A stretch of DNA of 23,893 bases from NCBI GenBank assembly GCA_049515655.1, contig JBEKTW010000034.1, positions 1 through 23,893 of the forward strand, in the 5' to 3' direction. The DNA comes from JBEKTW01 sp049515655. Its GTDB lineage: Bacteria > Bacteroidota > Ignavibacteria > UBA10030 > SZUA-254. This document shows positions 23,772 through 23,893 of the stretch, one piece after another. Each line of letters begins with the position of its first letter. The first letter of the stretch is position 1. The translations under genes were made by a program, and so were the position numbers. Below the pieces are notes generated by a model. The model was not told the origin of the DNA, searched no databases, and saw only the letters and a list, made by a program, of their open reading frames with translations.

Positions 23772-23893
23772 GTGCCGACCGCGAGTCCGCCTACGTGCAG
23801 AGCACTTCGGCGGGTATAGGACGCGGTCGGGAGCAAGGTGAGCAAGGTCATAACGTTGAGAGCTTGAGCGCTGGGATATCCATCCCAGTCACT
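23772..23893. repeat. Terminal inverted repeat, right copy
   Basis: Exact reverse complement of bases 1-122, with the same hairpins. It includes the nested structure with GGCGG/CCGCC outer arms and a GTGC/GCAC inner stem. It lies 86 bases beyond the GH47 promoter; the bases between (23687-23771) show no gene. Confidence 0.9.

Noticed and set aside
1..23893. Reading the window as one transposon with terminal inverted repeats
   Set aside because: No transposase or integrase is encoded and a core ribosomal gene (rpsU) lies inside.

Overview
The window looks like a chromosomal fragment of a Gram-negative bacterium of the Bacteroidota/Chlorobiota (FCB) group, most likely Ignavibacteria-like. Two features support this. 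The 1091-residue secreted protein ends in a type IX secretion (Por/T9SS) sorting domain that starts QNYPNPFNPTT. The window also holds a large YfhO-type membrane protein, a bacterial GH47 mannosidase and a short rpsU typical of that group. The assignment is by recognition, not by phylogeny.

Layout. 1-311: terminal repeat and short repeats. 312-1637: Wzx-like polysaccharide flippase. 1771-5046: multidomain T9SS-exported surface protein. 5047-6216: repeat island R1 followed by about 500 bp with no convincing gene. 6217-20529: twelve genes, all on + and tightly spaced, for making or assembling a surface glycan: GtrA-like protein, FAD-dependent mutase-like oxidoreductase, three extended SDR nucleotide-sugar enzymes (one GDP-fucose-synthase-like), DegT/ArnB-type sugar aminotransferase, two large polytopic membrane proteins (one YfhO), GNAT acyltransferase, left-handed beta-helix acyltransferase, GT2 and GT4 glycosyltransferases. 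20530-21300: repeat island R2. 21315-22000, minus strand: zinc-ribbon gene, rpsU and an intrinsic terminator. 22259-23614, minus strand: secreted GH47 alpha-mannosidase with a strong sigma70-like promoter. 23772-23893: inverted copy of the first 122 bases.

How the genes fit together: aminotransferase, SDRs and the two acyltransferases would make an acylated amino/deoxy sugar nucleotide; the GTs and membrane enzymes would assemble it; the flippase would export it. In T9SS organisms an LPS-like glycan anchors secreted CTD proteins, so the T9SS cargo next to this cluster may be linked to it, but that is inference. No initiating phosphoglycosyltransferase, O-antigen ligase or GDP-mannose 4,6-dehydratase is present, so the pathway is incomplete here.

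The most unusual content is noncoding. R1 and R2 are about 340-bp inverted copies that bracket the glycan cluster. In and around them, and in the terminal repeats, sits a family of small nested hairpins with one architecture (outer GC stem, 3-nt linkers, variable inner stem), with a compensatory base-pair change between two copies and an insertion-like presence/absence difference between R1 and R2. No transposase, CRISPR array or tRNA was seen.
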